In this document: piece after piece, positions 1 to 7,878 of the stretch
Numbering within the stretch: position 1 is the first letter of the stretch
How the letters are laid out: each line of letters starts with the position of its first letter
From: an uncultured bacterium
GTDB lineage: Bacteria; Cyanobacteriota; Vampirovibrionia; Gastranaerophilales; Gastranaerophilaceae
DNA length: 11,395 nucleotides
Assembly: GCA_947169755.1 (NCBI GenBank)
Contig: CAMVQX010000043.1
Location: forward strand, 1 to 11,395
Reading direction: 5' to 3'
Program-made: the position numbers and the translations under genes
The notes under the pieces: model-generated
What the model was told of the DNA's origin: nothing
What the model saw: only the letters and a program-made list of their open reading frames with translations
The model's database searches: none

Positions 1-869
1 CGTTTTTCGTTTCTTACAATGATTTCAGGTGCACCCATTTCCAAAAGTCTTTGCAAACGGTTATTTCTATTAATTACACGTCTGTACAAATCATTTAAGT
101 CTGATGTTGCAAAACGTCCGCCGTCTAATTGAACCATAGGTCTCAAATCCGGAGGAGTAACAGGAAGTACATCCATAATCATCCAAGTTGGTTCTGTTTC
201 TGATGAAATCAAAGAATCAAGTAGTCTTAATCTCTTTATTAATTTACTTTTCTTTTGAACAGAAGTTACGTTACCTGCAAGCTCAGTCCTAATTTCCTCA
301 GCAAGTTCTTTAGTATTTACTTCAGAAAGAAGTTCTTTTATAGCTTCAGCACCGATACCTACTTTTAATTCTGATTCTTCGTGTTCAGCCATATAATCTT
401 CATATTCTTCTTCAGACAACAATTGTAATTTTTTAAATTCGCTGTCAGCAGGATCAAGTACAACATAGCTGTTGAAATAAATTACCTGTTCCAAATCTTT
501 CAAAGTCATATCTAAAAGTAAGCCCAAATAGGATGGAATACCTTTCAAAAACCAGATATGAGATACTGGAGCTGCAAGCTTGATGTGTCCCATTCTCTGA
601 CGTCTTACTTTTGAATCTGTAACTTCAACACCGCAGCGTTCGCAGATAATACCTTTGTGTCTTACTCTTTTATACTTACCGCAATAACATTCCCAGTCTT
701 TTGTAGGCCCGAAAATTCTTTCGCAGAATAAGCCGTCTCTTTCCGGTTTTAATGTACGGTAGTTTATTGTTTCCGGTTTTGTTACTTCACCGTGTGACCA
801 CTGAAGAATCCTTTCCGGAGACGCTATACTTATTCGTATATAGTCAAAATAATCTATACTTGTTGACAT
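1..869 (-). CDS. rpoC: RNA polymerase beta' subunit (or split gamma/RpoC1), N-terminal part, runs off the window
   Basis: This is the largest catalytic subunit of RNA polymerase; 289 complete codons are visible and the rest lies beyond position 1. The start at 867-869 gives MSTSIDYFDYIRIS. The N-terminal zinc ribbon is intact: C61 and C63 in WECYCGKY, C76 and C79 in ICERCGVEV. The near-invariant stretch PPDLRPMVQLDGG followed by RFATSDLNDLYRR begins at about residue 239. In Cyanobacteria this subunit is split into rpoC1 and rpoC2; whether that is so here cannot be told, because the split point is outside the window. The gene follows rpoB by 54 bp and is surely co-transcribed with it. The ribosome binding site AAGGAG (882-887) is about 12 nt from the ATG, longer than usual, but no better in-frame start is present. 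Confidence 0.97.
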   Translation of the reverse strand, partial: MSTSIDYFDYIRISIASPERILQWSHGEVTKPETINYRTLKPERDGLFCERIFGPTKDWECYCGKYKRVRHKGIICERCGVEVTDSKVRRQRMGHIKLAAPVSHIWFLKGIPSYLGLLLDMTLKDLEQVIYFNSYVVLDPADSEFKKLQLLSEEEYEDYMAEHEESELKVGIGAEAIKELLSEVNTKELAEEIRTELAGNVTSVQKKSKLIKRLRLLDSLISSETEPTWMIMDVLPVTPPDLRPMVQLDGGRFATSDLNDLYRRVINRNNRLQRLLEMGAPEIIVRNEK

Positions 870-895
870 TGTTTTAATTTTCTCCTTTATGTTGT

Positions 896-913
896 GCGGG
901 GAATAATCCCCGC
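896..913 (-). promoter_or_regulatory. GC-rich hairpin between rpoB and rpoC
   Basis: GCGGGG and CCCCGC form a perfect 6-bp stem around the 6-nt loop AATAAT, in an otherwise AT-rich spacer. It starts about 10 nt after the rpoB stop codon and ends shortly before the rpoC ribosome binding site. No U-tract follows on the minus strand, so it is not a canonical intrinsic terminator. It could be an RNA processing or stability element, or could pace polymerase or ribosomes between the two genes; that role is inference. Confidence 0.5.
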
Positions 914-923
914 CAAAAATTTA

Positions 924-3900
924 CTACAGATCACCAAAAGTAGTTGGTGTTTCAAAGAAATTGATATTCAATAACTCTGAATCAACATCTGACAGAGTTC
1001 TTTTTGGAGCAGCTTTTCTTAAGTCGTCCATATCTGTCATCAAATCTACTTCTGTTCCGTCTTTCTTCGCTACCGTAATATCCAAACCAATACTTTGCAA
1101 TTCTCTTACAAGTACCTTGAATGATTCCGGAATACCAGGTCTTGGGATATTATCACCCTTAACGATTGCTTCATAAGCTCTATTTCTACCGTTAACATCA
1201 TCTGATTTGATAGTTAGCATTTCTTGAAGAGTATATGCAGCACCGTAAGCTTCTAATGCCCAAACTTCCATTTCACCAAATCTCTGACCGCCAAATTGTG
1301 CCTTTCCACCCAATGGCTGTTGAGTTACAAGTGAATATGGACCTGTTGATCTTGCGTGAATTTTGTCATCAACAAGGTGAACAAGTTTCAAGATATAAGA
1401 AAGACCGACTGCAACAGGTTCATCAAATGGTTCACCGGTTCTGCCGTCTATAAGTCTTACTTTACCGTCTTCGTTTACCCAATCGCAGCCTGAAGCTTTA
1501 ATACCTTTAATAAGTTCAGCTTTTGTTGCTTTTTCTGATTGGTTATCACCGTATCTTTCATCAAATGAAGGTGCCTCATAGTAATTACCCGTCAAATATG
1601 CAGCCAAACCAAGCAATAATTCATAAGTCTGGCCAACATTCATACGAGAAGGTACACCAAGCGGATTTAATACGATATCAACCGGTGTTCCGTCAGGCAA
1701 GAACGGCATATCTTCCTTCGGTAATATTCTTGATACGATACCTTTGTTACCGTGACGACCTGAAAGTTTATCACCTACTGATACTTTACGTTTCTGAGCT
1801 ATATAAACTCTGATAACCGTATTTGCACCAGGTGGTAATTCATCACCTTTTTCTCTGTCGAATACCTTTACATCGAGAACTCTACCGCCTTCACCGTGAG
1901 GTACTCTCAATGAATTATCTTTAACATCTCTTGCTTTTTCGGCAAAGATTGCTCTTAACAATTTTTCTTCCGGCGGATGTTCAGACTCACCTTTCGGTGT
2001 AACTTTACCAACCAGAATATCGTCAGCATAAACTCTTGCACCAATACGAACAATACCGCGTTCATCCAAGTGTCTCAAAGCGTCTTCTGAAACGTTCGGA
2101 ATTTCACGAGTAATTTCTTCTGGTCCGAGTTTTGTTTGACGAGCATCTATTTCTAATTTTTCAATGTGAACTGAAGTGAATATGTCATCATGTACACATC
2201 TTTCTGAAAGCAGGATAGCATCTTCGTAGTTATAACCTTCCCAAGGCATATACGCAACAATTACGTTTTTACCCAGTGAAAGTTCACCGCAATTTGTAGA
2301 TGCACCATCTGCTATTATATCACCAGCCTTAACTTTATCACCTTCATGAACCAAAGGTTTTTGGTTAATACAAGTATCCTGGTTACTTCTTACATATTTC
2401 ATTAATGTATAGACGTGAGGTTTGTTGTGTTTGTCGCGAATTATTATTTCTTCACCGACAACTCTTTCAACAGTACCGTCAACATCAGATACGATAACCA
2501 TACCTGAGTCTTTAGCAACACGTTTTTCCATACCTGTTCCGACTACAGGTCTTTGTGTAATCAATAGAGGAACACTCTGACGTTGCATGTTTGAACCCAT
2601 CAATGCACGGTTAGCATCGTCGTGTTCAATAAACGGAATTAATGAAGTCGCAACAGAGATGATTTGTATTGGTGATACACCAACAAAGTCAACTTTGCTT
2701 GCTTCACCCATTGTAAATTCTGATCTGTAACGGATAGGAACAAATTCTTCCTTAAATGAACCGTCTGAATTCAATTTAACATCAGCAGGCGCACATCTGA
2801 ATTCCTCATCTTCGTCAGCTGTCATATAAACAACTTCGTCAGTAACTTTACCGTCTTTTACAACAAAGAACGGAGCTTCAATAAAGCCATAGTCGTTAAC
2901 TTTAGCGTGAGTAGCCAAAGAACCAATCAAACCTGCGTTAGGTCCTTCAGGTGTTTCAATAGGACAAATACGTCCGTAGTGAGAAGGATGAATATCACGA
3001 ACAGCAAAACCTGCACGCTCTCTCATCAAACCACCAGGTCCTAAAGCTGAAATACGACGTTTGTGAGTCAACTCAGCAAGCGGGTTAATTTGGTCCATGA
3101 ACTGTGACAATTGAGAACTTCCAAAGAATTCTTTTAATGAAGCTACCAACGGCTTAGTATTCAATAAGTTTAACGGAGTCAATGTTTCAGAATCTTGAAG
3201 AGTCATTCTTTCTTTAACTATTCTTTCAATTCTTGAAAGACCGACTCTGAATTGGTTCTGCAACAACTCACCAACTGAACGAATTCTTCTGTTACCTAAG
3301 TGGTCAATATCATCAACAGTACCTTCATCGTATGTTAAATTAATCAAGTATTCAATTGATGCAACAATATCTTGAACTGTTAATGTTCTTTGGTTCTTAG
3401 GAATGTTCAAGTTTAATTTTTTATTCAATTTGTAACGACCTACACGACCTATATCGTATTTCTTCTCGTCAAAGAAACGAGCTTCCAATATAGAACGTCC
3501 GCCTGCAGCAGATGCAGGATCACCAGGTCTTAACTTTTTATAAACTTCAATCAAAGCTTCATCTGTAGTTTCAGCTGTATCTTTGTCCAATGTCTTTTTC
3601 AAAAATTCAAAGTGAGTAAATAAAGTTTCCATTTCGGATACAGTAATACCCATAGCTTTCAATAAAGTTGTAGCTAAGATTTTTCTGTTTTTGTCAATTT
3701 TAACGTAAATAACGTCATTAGCATCAGTTTCAATTTTCAACCATGCCCCGCGGTTAGGAATCATTGTAGCGTTGTACAATCTTTTACCTGCAGGAGATAT
3801 CTCACGTTTGAAATACACACCAGGTGAACGAACAATCTGAGAAACGATTACACGCTCTGCACCGTTTACAATAAATGTACCTTTGTCAGTCATTGTCGGT

Positions 3901-4241
3901 ATATCACCGATATAAACTTCTTGTTCTTTGATTTCACCGGAATCACGGTTAACCAATCTTACCATGACTCGCAATTGTTTTGCGTAAGTGGCATCATGGA
4001 TTCTTGCTTCTTCAATAGTATACTTTGCGTTATCGAAAGTATAGTTAGGTAAGAAATGCAATTCTAATCTGCCTGTATAGTCTTTAATAGGAGAAAAAGA
4101 AAGTAATTCTTCCTTCAAGCCCTCTTTTAAAAACCATTCAAACGATTTTTTTTGCACTTCAATCAAATCGGGTAAGTCGTCCAATCGAGTATGGGGTATA
4201 CCCATTGGCGTTACTCTTTCTGCAAATTTAGTGTTAGACAT
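924..4241 (-). CDS. rpoB: DNA-directed RNA polymerase subunit beta
   Basis: Complete 1105-residue beta subunit of RNA polymerase, which forms the active centre with beta'. The rifampicin region, around D383 (equivalent to E. coli D516), reads SSQLSQFMDQINPLAELTHK and continues RRISALGPGG. E673-D674 in NYEDAILLSER match E. coli E813-D814. K825 and K833 in GDKLSGRHGNKG match the catalytic lysines K1065 and K1073. The C-terminal GGQRFGEMEVWALEAYG element is at about 984-1000. At 1105 residues it is much shorter than E. coli RpoB (1342) and lacks the large lineage-specific insertions; this compact form is usual in Cyanobacteria. Start: ATG at 4239-4241 behind GAGGTGA (4246-4252). It is the first gene of its unit, with a predicted promoter at 4377-4404 and rpoC downstream. 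Rifampicin-contact residues are of the sensitive type. Confidence 0.99.
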   Translation of the reverse strand: MSNTKFAERVTPMGIPHTRLDDLPDLIEVQKKSFEWFLKEGLKEELLSFSPIKDYTGRLELHFLPNYTFDNAKYTIEEARIHDATYAKQLRVMVRLVNRDSGEIKEQEVYIGDIPTMTDKGTFIVNGAERVIVSQIVRSPGVYFKREISPAGKRLYNATMIPNRGAWLKIETDANDVIYVKIDKNRKILATTLLKAMGITVSEMETLFTHFEFLKKTLDKDTAETTDEALIEVYKKLRPGDPASAAGGRSILEARFFDEKKYDIGRVGRYKLNKKLNLNIPKNQRTLTVQDIVASIEYLINLTYDEGTVDDIDHLGNRRIRSVGELLQNQFRVGLSRIERIVKERMTLQDSETLTPLNLLNTKPLVASLKEFFGSSQLSQFMDQINPLAELTHKRRISALGPGGLMRERAGFAVRDIHPSHYGRICPIETPEGPNAGLIGSLATHAKVNDYGFIEAPFFVVKDGKVTDEVVYMTADEDEEFRCAPADVKLNSDGSFKEEFVPIRYRSEFTMGEASKVDFVGVSPIQIISVATSLIPFIEHDDANRALMGSNMQRQSVPLLITQRPVVGTGMEKRVAKDSGMVIVSDVDGTVERVVGEEIIIRDKHNKPHVYTLMKYVRSNQDTCINQKPLVHEGDKVKAGDIIADGASTNCGELSLGKNVIVAYMPWEGYNYEDAILLSERCVHDDIFTSVHIEKLEIDARQTKLGPEEITREIPNVSEDALRHLDERGIVRIGARVYADDILVGKVTPKGESEHPPEEKLLRAIFAEKARDVKDNSLRVPHGEGGRVLDVKVFDREKGDELPPGANTVIRVYIAQKRKVSVGDKLSGRHGNKGIVSRILPKEDMPFLPDGTPVDIVLNPLGVPSRMNVGQTYELLLGLAAYLTGNYYEAPSFDERYGDNQSEKATKAELIKGIKASGCDWVNEDGKVRLIDGRTGEPFDEPVAVGLSYILKLVHLVDDKIHARSTGPYSLVTQQPLGGKAQFGGQRFGEMEVWALEAYGAAYTLQEMLTIKSDDVNGRNRAYEAIVKGDNIPRPGIPESFKVLVRELQSIGLDITVAKKDGTEVDLMTDMDDLRKAAPKRTLSDVDSELLNINFFETPTTFGDL

Positions 4242-4315
4242 TAAATCACCTCATATATGTAACATACTAAAAAAAAATCTAACTTAAGGCTGTAAACCTT
4301 TCATTCTACCGGATT

Positions 4316-4348
4316 TCAGTGAATGAATAAGACATTTAATTTGGGCAT
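4316..4348 (-). promoter_or_regulatory. Possible upstream open reading frame in the rpoB leader
   Basis: Reading on the minus strand, AGGTGA (4352-4357) lies 3 nt before an ATG that opens a 10-codon frame, MPKLNVLFIH, ended by TGA. The same AGGTGA core serves rpoB itself. Other ATGs farther down the leader open even shorter frames. Translation of a leader peptide could couple to rpoB expression, but AT-rich DNA produces such frames by chance, so confidence is low. Confidence 0.2.
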
Positions 4349-4376
4349 AGTTCACCTAAATTTAACATCTTATAAA

Positions 4377-4404
4377 ATCATATAACATCAAACTTTCACG
4401 TCAA
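4377..4404 (-). promoter_or_regulatory. Predicted sigma-70-type promoter of rpoB-rpoC
   Basis: On the minus strand, a -35 box TTGACG (4399-4404) and a -10 box TATGAT (4377-4382) are separated by 16 bp; each differs from consensus at one position. The predicted transcription start is near 4370, giving a leader of about 128 nt. Upstream of the -35 box, runs of A and T (about 4407-4435) resemble an UP element, fitting a strongly expressed core operon. Confidence 0.6.
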
Positions 4405-4430
4405 GAAAATATGGAAAAAATATAAAAAAT

Positions 4431-4448
4431 TTTTGTAACATTTTGTAA
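4431..4448. repeat. Tandem 10-bp repeat of TTTTGTAA
   Basis: Two copies of TTTTGTAA occur exactly 10 bp apart (4431-4438 and 4441-4448), one helical turn of DNA, between the divergent rpoB and 4556 promoters. A protein could bind both on one face of the helix, but in sequence this AT-rich the repeat may be accidental. Confidence 0.3.
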
Positions 4449-4493
4449 AAATTATTATATAAAACTAATTAAAAGCTTTGTGCCAGAAGAGTT

Positions 4494-4535
4494 TTGCTGT
4501 CAATACATACTAATTATAAAATTTTTATGTATAAT
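4494..4535 (+). promoter_or_regulatory. Probable promoter of the secreted hypothetical gene
   Basis: A perfect TATAAT stands at 4530-4535, about 20 bp before the ATG, but has no good -35 box and would leave a leader of only about 13 nt that still contains the ribosome binding site. An alternative is TATAAA at 4515-4520 with TTGCTG at 4494-4499 (15-bp spacer). The choice between them is open. Confidence 0.35.
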
Positions 4536-4555
4536 AAAATAAAAAGGGGAAATTT

Positions 4556-5188
4556 ATGAAAAGATTTTTGGTTATTTTATTCGTTTTATTATTAGGAAAA
4601 GTTTCATTGGCAGCTGATTTTGACCAAGTTACACAACAGGAAACCACTCAAACTCCGTTAGTCGCAAATATTGTCTTTGACTGGCTTGACATAAATCAAG
4701 TAGAGCGCGATGCAGTAATTGCAAAATATAAGGCCGAATTATTTAAAGATGACACAGTATACAAATACAACAAAAAAGAATTCCGAAAAGACTACAAAGA
4801 TTTTTTAAAAGACTCAGATTACAAAAGACATTATATGCTTGTTTCAAATGATGTAAAAGAAACCAATGATGAAAATTTATGCGGTTTTTTCAGACGAAAC
4901 GTACTTATAAGCTATGCCATACAATACAAAAATGACTTAAGAACCGTATATTACTACAACGCATTTGGAAAATTGATATATGTTGACAAATTTTCCGAAA
5001 ACTATCCTAATTTCCCATACATGTCAAAACAATACCGAGCAAACGGTACTTTGGTAAGTGCAATATATTTTATGTCCCATGACATGCAATATATGTATAA
5101 CAAAGACCAATCTTTTAAGGGTGCTTGGTACAAAAATAAAATGTACGATAACCGCGCAAAACAAGTGCTAACAAGAAACAATTGGTAA
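4556..5188 (+). CDS. Secreted hypothetical protein with degenerate Y-x-x-x-G-x-L repeats
   Basis: A 210-residue protein whose family I do not recognise. Residues 1-19/20 form a clear Sec signal peptide (MKRFLVILFV..., ending SLAA before DFDQ), so the mature chain is exported; there is no lipobox cysteine and no other membrane segment. The middle (about 55-105) is Lys/Asp/Tyr-rich and probably helical. The C-terminal third is Tyr/Asn-rich with three loosely similar units: YYNAFGKLIYV at about 133-143, QYRANGTLVSAIYF at 159-172 and MYNKDQSFKGAWYK at 180-193. This resembles MORN/YwqK-type beta-hairpin repeats, but the match is weak. C109 is the only cysteine of the mature chain. The ribosome binding site AGGGGA (4545-4550) supports the start. 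The gene stands alone, divergent from rpoB and convergent with the protease gene, so context gives no function. Confidence 0.8.
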   Translation: MKRFLVILFVLLLGKVSLAADFDQVTQQETTQTPLVANIVFDWLDINQVERDAVIAKYKAELFKDDTVYKYNKKEFRKDYKDFLKDSDYKRHYMLVSNDVKETNDENLCGFFRRNVLISYAIQYKNDLRTVYYYNAFGKLIYVDKFSENYPNFPYMSKQYRANGTLVSAIYFMSHDMQYMYNKDQSFKGAWYKNKMYDNRAKQVLTRNNW

Positions 5189-5250
5189 ATAAATCAAGAC
5201 TGTATGCACTGAGTTTTGAATGAATTTCAACAATTAAAGACCATCTATAT

Positions 5251-7824
5251 TTATGGTTTAACTATTGATAGTACATAACTTTCCGTAAAGTATTTATTTG
5301 CAGCCTCAATTATATCAGACTCGGTAATTGAATTTATCAACTTGGAATATTCATTATCAAAGTTATAACCTCTTCCTGAAGCTTCAAACCAACCAATAGT
5401 AGAAGCTTTATCCAGATTAGTTTCTTGCCCTATGATATAATGACCCAGCAATTTATCCTTTGCTTCCTGCAATTCTTGGGATCCTACAAATTCCGTTTTA
5501 AATCTGAAGACTTCTTCTTTTAGGCGTTTTATTGCATAATCAAGATTTTCAGGATTAGTACCTATATAAACTATAAATGAACCTTTTACAGCATTTGGAG
5601 AATACTGAGAACCTAATTGATATGCAAGTCCGTCCCTGTCTCTCAAATTTTTGAACAGACGGGAGCTCATGCCTGTACCAAGCATTGCATCAATTAGCTG
5701 TAACGAAGCATAATCCTTACTTTCCAAAACTCCTGCAGCTTGCCAGCCCATTATCACCCAATCAGTTTTCAAATCTTTTACATTATTTGTTATTTTTTTC
5801 TGGATTGATAATTTTGGAATTGAATGTTTGACATAGTCAAAATCTTCACCCTGTTTTCCGTTAAATATTTTTGTAAATTCTTCAAGCGTTTTTTCTGTAT
5901 CTACGTTACCGTTAATAGATATAACTACATTTTTTGGATAAAATACTTTTTCATAATATTTTCTCACATCTGCATTCGTTATTTTGGGCAATGTTTTTTC
6001 TAAAACCTGATTTGAATTTGAATACGGCGAACCTTCGAAAATAAAAGTTTTGTATGCATCAACTGCAACATTTAAAGGAACATCTTTATTTTTTTTGATA
6101 TTGTTTAACATATCTGTTCTTGATTTTTCTATTTCATAATCACCTAAAGATGCGTTATTAATAACCTCATTTAACAGTTCTAATGTTTTTTCGTATTCAT
6201 TCTTTGTTGTTAAAACAGTTATAGAAAAATTATCAGCCTTTGAAGACGGTACAATTTTTATCCCGTTATCTTCCAAAACTTTTGCAAAATCTTGAGAAGA
6301 ATATTTTGCAGTTCCTTTAGTCATAACTGAAGCTGCCAGTTTTGCAGTCCCCGGAATGCTTTCAATAAATTCTCCGCCTTTTGAAAAAATACTTATAGCA
6401 ATTATGTCATTAACCTCATTAGGCGTTAGAAGTAAGGTTGCGCCATTTGATAGCTCATATTTGCTTGTTGATTTATTTTGGCTAATTAACTTTGCAGCTT
6501 CGACTTGTACCACATTATTTGAAATTTCTATTTCTTTTGAATTTTTAGGCATAACTATTGAAACTGCAGATTTTTCAACTCCCAGATACTTGTTTGCAAC
6601 ACGTTTTACATCATCTGCCGTAACCTTTTTTATATTATCTATATAATCTTCATAATATTTTGTATCATCTGTTGTAACATAGACATACCCGATTTCACTC
6701 GCTATATTAGAAATGGACTCCCTTTCATAATATGTATCACGTTCAATAACGTTTTTAGCAAGCTGTAATTGGCTTTGAGTTACACCCAGTTTTTGAAGTC
6801 TTGAAATTTCGTCAAAAATAGCACTCTCCAATTGATTTAATTTTGCAGGTTCAAATGTTGATGTAATATAAAATATACCATCATCTTTAAAACCCGAATT
6901 TGATGCACTTATTGAAATCGCAAGCTGTTTATTTTCTTTTAGATAGCGATAAAAAGTAGAAGATTTTCCATCACCTAAAATTGTTGCCAAAACATCCAAG
7001 GCGTAGGAATCTTTATCATCTATATTCACACCTCTAAAACCAATCAGCATATAGCCGGATTGAATATCAGAATACTCAATATTTCTTTTCTGAGAAGTCA
7101 AAGGTTTCTCTTTATTAAATACATTTTTAATCGGTTTTTTATATTCCGCGCAAAAAGCTTTTTTGACTTTTTCTACCGCTGACAGAGTATCAATATCCCC
7201 AACAATAACTGTTACCATATTGGAAGGATTATAATATGTATTATAATATTCAAAAATTTTGTCTCGATGTATTGTACTTACTATATCTGCAGTTCCAATC
7301 ACTTTTCTTTTATAAGGGTGGTTTGTATAGAGCATTTCGACTAATTTGTCATAAACAAGATTACTAGGAGAATTTGCATCTTTCATAATCTCTTCAATTA
7401 CGACTTTTCTTTCTTTTTCCAGTTCTTTTCGCGGAATAAGAGGATGCAAAAGCATATCAGAATGCATTTCCAATGCTAAGTCAAAATCTTTTGCAGGGAT
7501 AGTTATGTAATAATGCGTAAAATCTTTGCTTGTGGCTGCATTTGTAATCGCCCCCTTTGTTTCAAGAATTTTGTCGAACTCTCCGGGCGCATGATTTGTA
7601 GAACCTTTAAAGAAAAGATGTTCCAAAAAATGCGAAACGCCATTATTTTCATCTGTTTCATTTATTGAACCTGTTTTTACCCAAGTATCAATTGTAACAA
7701 TCGGATTTGTTTTAACCTGCTGCACGACAACAGTTTGCCCGTTATCCAGTTTATAAACATCAAAATTTGCGGCGAAAACACTGTTTGCACACAACAAAAT
7801 CAAAAGAATTAAAAATTTTTTCAT
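5251..7824 (-). CDS. Secreted two-domain M16 family zinc metallopeptidase
   Basis: Complete 857-residue protein of the pitrilysin/processing-peptidase superfamily (M16), which cleaves short or unfolded peptides inside a clam-shell chamber. A Sec signal peptide (residues 1-18/19, ending VFAA) places it outside the cytoplasmic membrane. The N-terminal half has the inverted zinc motif HFLEH (H65, E68, H69), with the third ligand most likely E145 in VVIEEI. The C-terminal half repeats the fold without catalytic residues: the aligned position reads KLAAS (K495-S499). It keeps the substrate-side SSRLFKNLRDRDGLAY element at about 720-735. This active-plus-inactive pairing is normal for M16, here fused in one chain as in other bacterial zinc proteases. 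The start follows GAGAGGGA. A weak -10-like TATGAT (7845-7850) could give it its own promoter; otherwise it is read together with the small gene 54 bp upstream. Substrate unknown. Confidence 0.93.
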   Translation of the reverse strand: MKKFLILLILLCANSVFAANFDVYKLDNGQTVVVQQVKTNPIVTIDTWVKTGSINETDENNGVSHFLEHLFFKGSTNHAPGEFDKILETKGAITNAATSKDFTHYYITIPAKDFDLALEMHSDMLLHPLIPRKELEKERKVVIEEIMKDANSPSNLVYDKLVEMLYTNHPYKRKVIGTADIVSTIHRDKIFEYYNTYYNPSNMVTVIVGDIDTLSAVEKVKKAFCAEYKKPIKNVFNKEKPLTSQKRNIEYSDIQSGYMLIGFRGVNIDDKDSYALDVLATILGDGKSSTFYRYLKENKQLAISISASNSGFKDDGIFYITSTFEPAKLNQLESAIFDEISRLQKLGVTQSQLQLAKNVIERDTYYERESISNIASEIGYVYVTTDDTKYYEDYIDNIKKVTADDVKRVANKYLGVEKSAVSIVMPKNSKEIEISNNVVQVEAAKLISQNKSTSKYELSNGATLLLTPNEVNDIIAISIFSKGGEFIESIPGTAKLAASVMTKGTAKYSSQDFAKVLEDNGIKIVPSSKADNFSITVLTTKNEYEKTLELLNEVINNASLGDYEIEKSRTDMLNNIKKNKDVPLNVAVDAYKTFIFEGSPYSNSNQVLEKTLPKITNADVRKYYEKVFYPKNVVISINGNVDTEKTLEEFTKIFNGKQGEDFDYVKHSIPKLSIQKKITNNVKDLKTDWVIMGWQAAGVLESKDYASLQLIDAMLGTGMSSRLFKNLRDRDGLAYQLGSQYSPNAVKGSFIVYIGTNPENLDYAIKRLKEEVFRFKTEFVGSQELQEAKDKLLGHYIIGQETNLDKASTIGWFEASGRGYNFDNEYSKLINSITESDIIEAANKYFTESYVLSIVKP

Positions 7825-7878
7825 TATATCCCTCTCCCAAAAATATCATACTATAAAATCAAAAATTACAAAACCCGT

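Larger units (their letters stand above)
4242..4555. other. Divergent intergenic region upstream of rpoB and the secreted hypothetical gene
   Basis: A 314-bp, strongly AT-rich spacer. From the rpoB side it holds a ribosome binding site (4246-4252), a predicted leader of about 128 nt with short upstream reading frames, and a promoter at 4377-4404 with A/T tracts behind its -35 box that could act as an UP element. A tandem 10-bp repeat lies at 4431-4448. The right end carries the start signals of the gene at 4556. I see no tRNA or known riboswitch, and no ribosomal protein gene such as rplL. Confidence 0.6.

Noticed and set aside
961..1813. Plus-strand open frames inside rpoB
   Set aside because: They are antisense to a fully conserved housekeeping gene, without ribosome binding sites or recognisable protein features.
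3081..3095. Asn-to-Ile change in the RpoB rifampicin region as a resistance mutation
   Set aside because: This position varies naturally between phyla and the main contact residues (Q, D, H, R, S equivalents of 513, 516, 526, 529, 531) are all of the sensitive type.
4242..4253. Minimal frame ATG AGG TGA overlapping the rpoB ribosome binding site
   Set aside because: Most simply explained by the GAGGTGA ribosome binding site itself following an A/T run.
5238..5259. Weak stem ACCAT/ATGGT with flanking G-U and A-U pairs between the convergent genes
   Set aside because: Short, AT-rich, overlaps the protease stop codon and has no U-tract; not convincing as a terminator.
6340..6360. Loss of the HxxEH motif in the second half of the M16 protease as a sign of gene decay
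   Set aside because: A catalytically silent second domain is the normal design of M16 enzymes; the first domain is intact.
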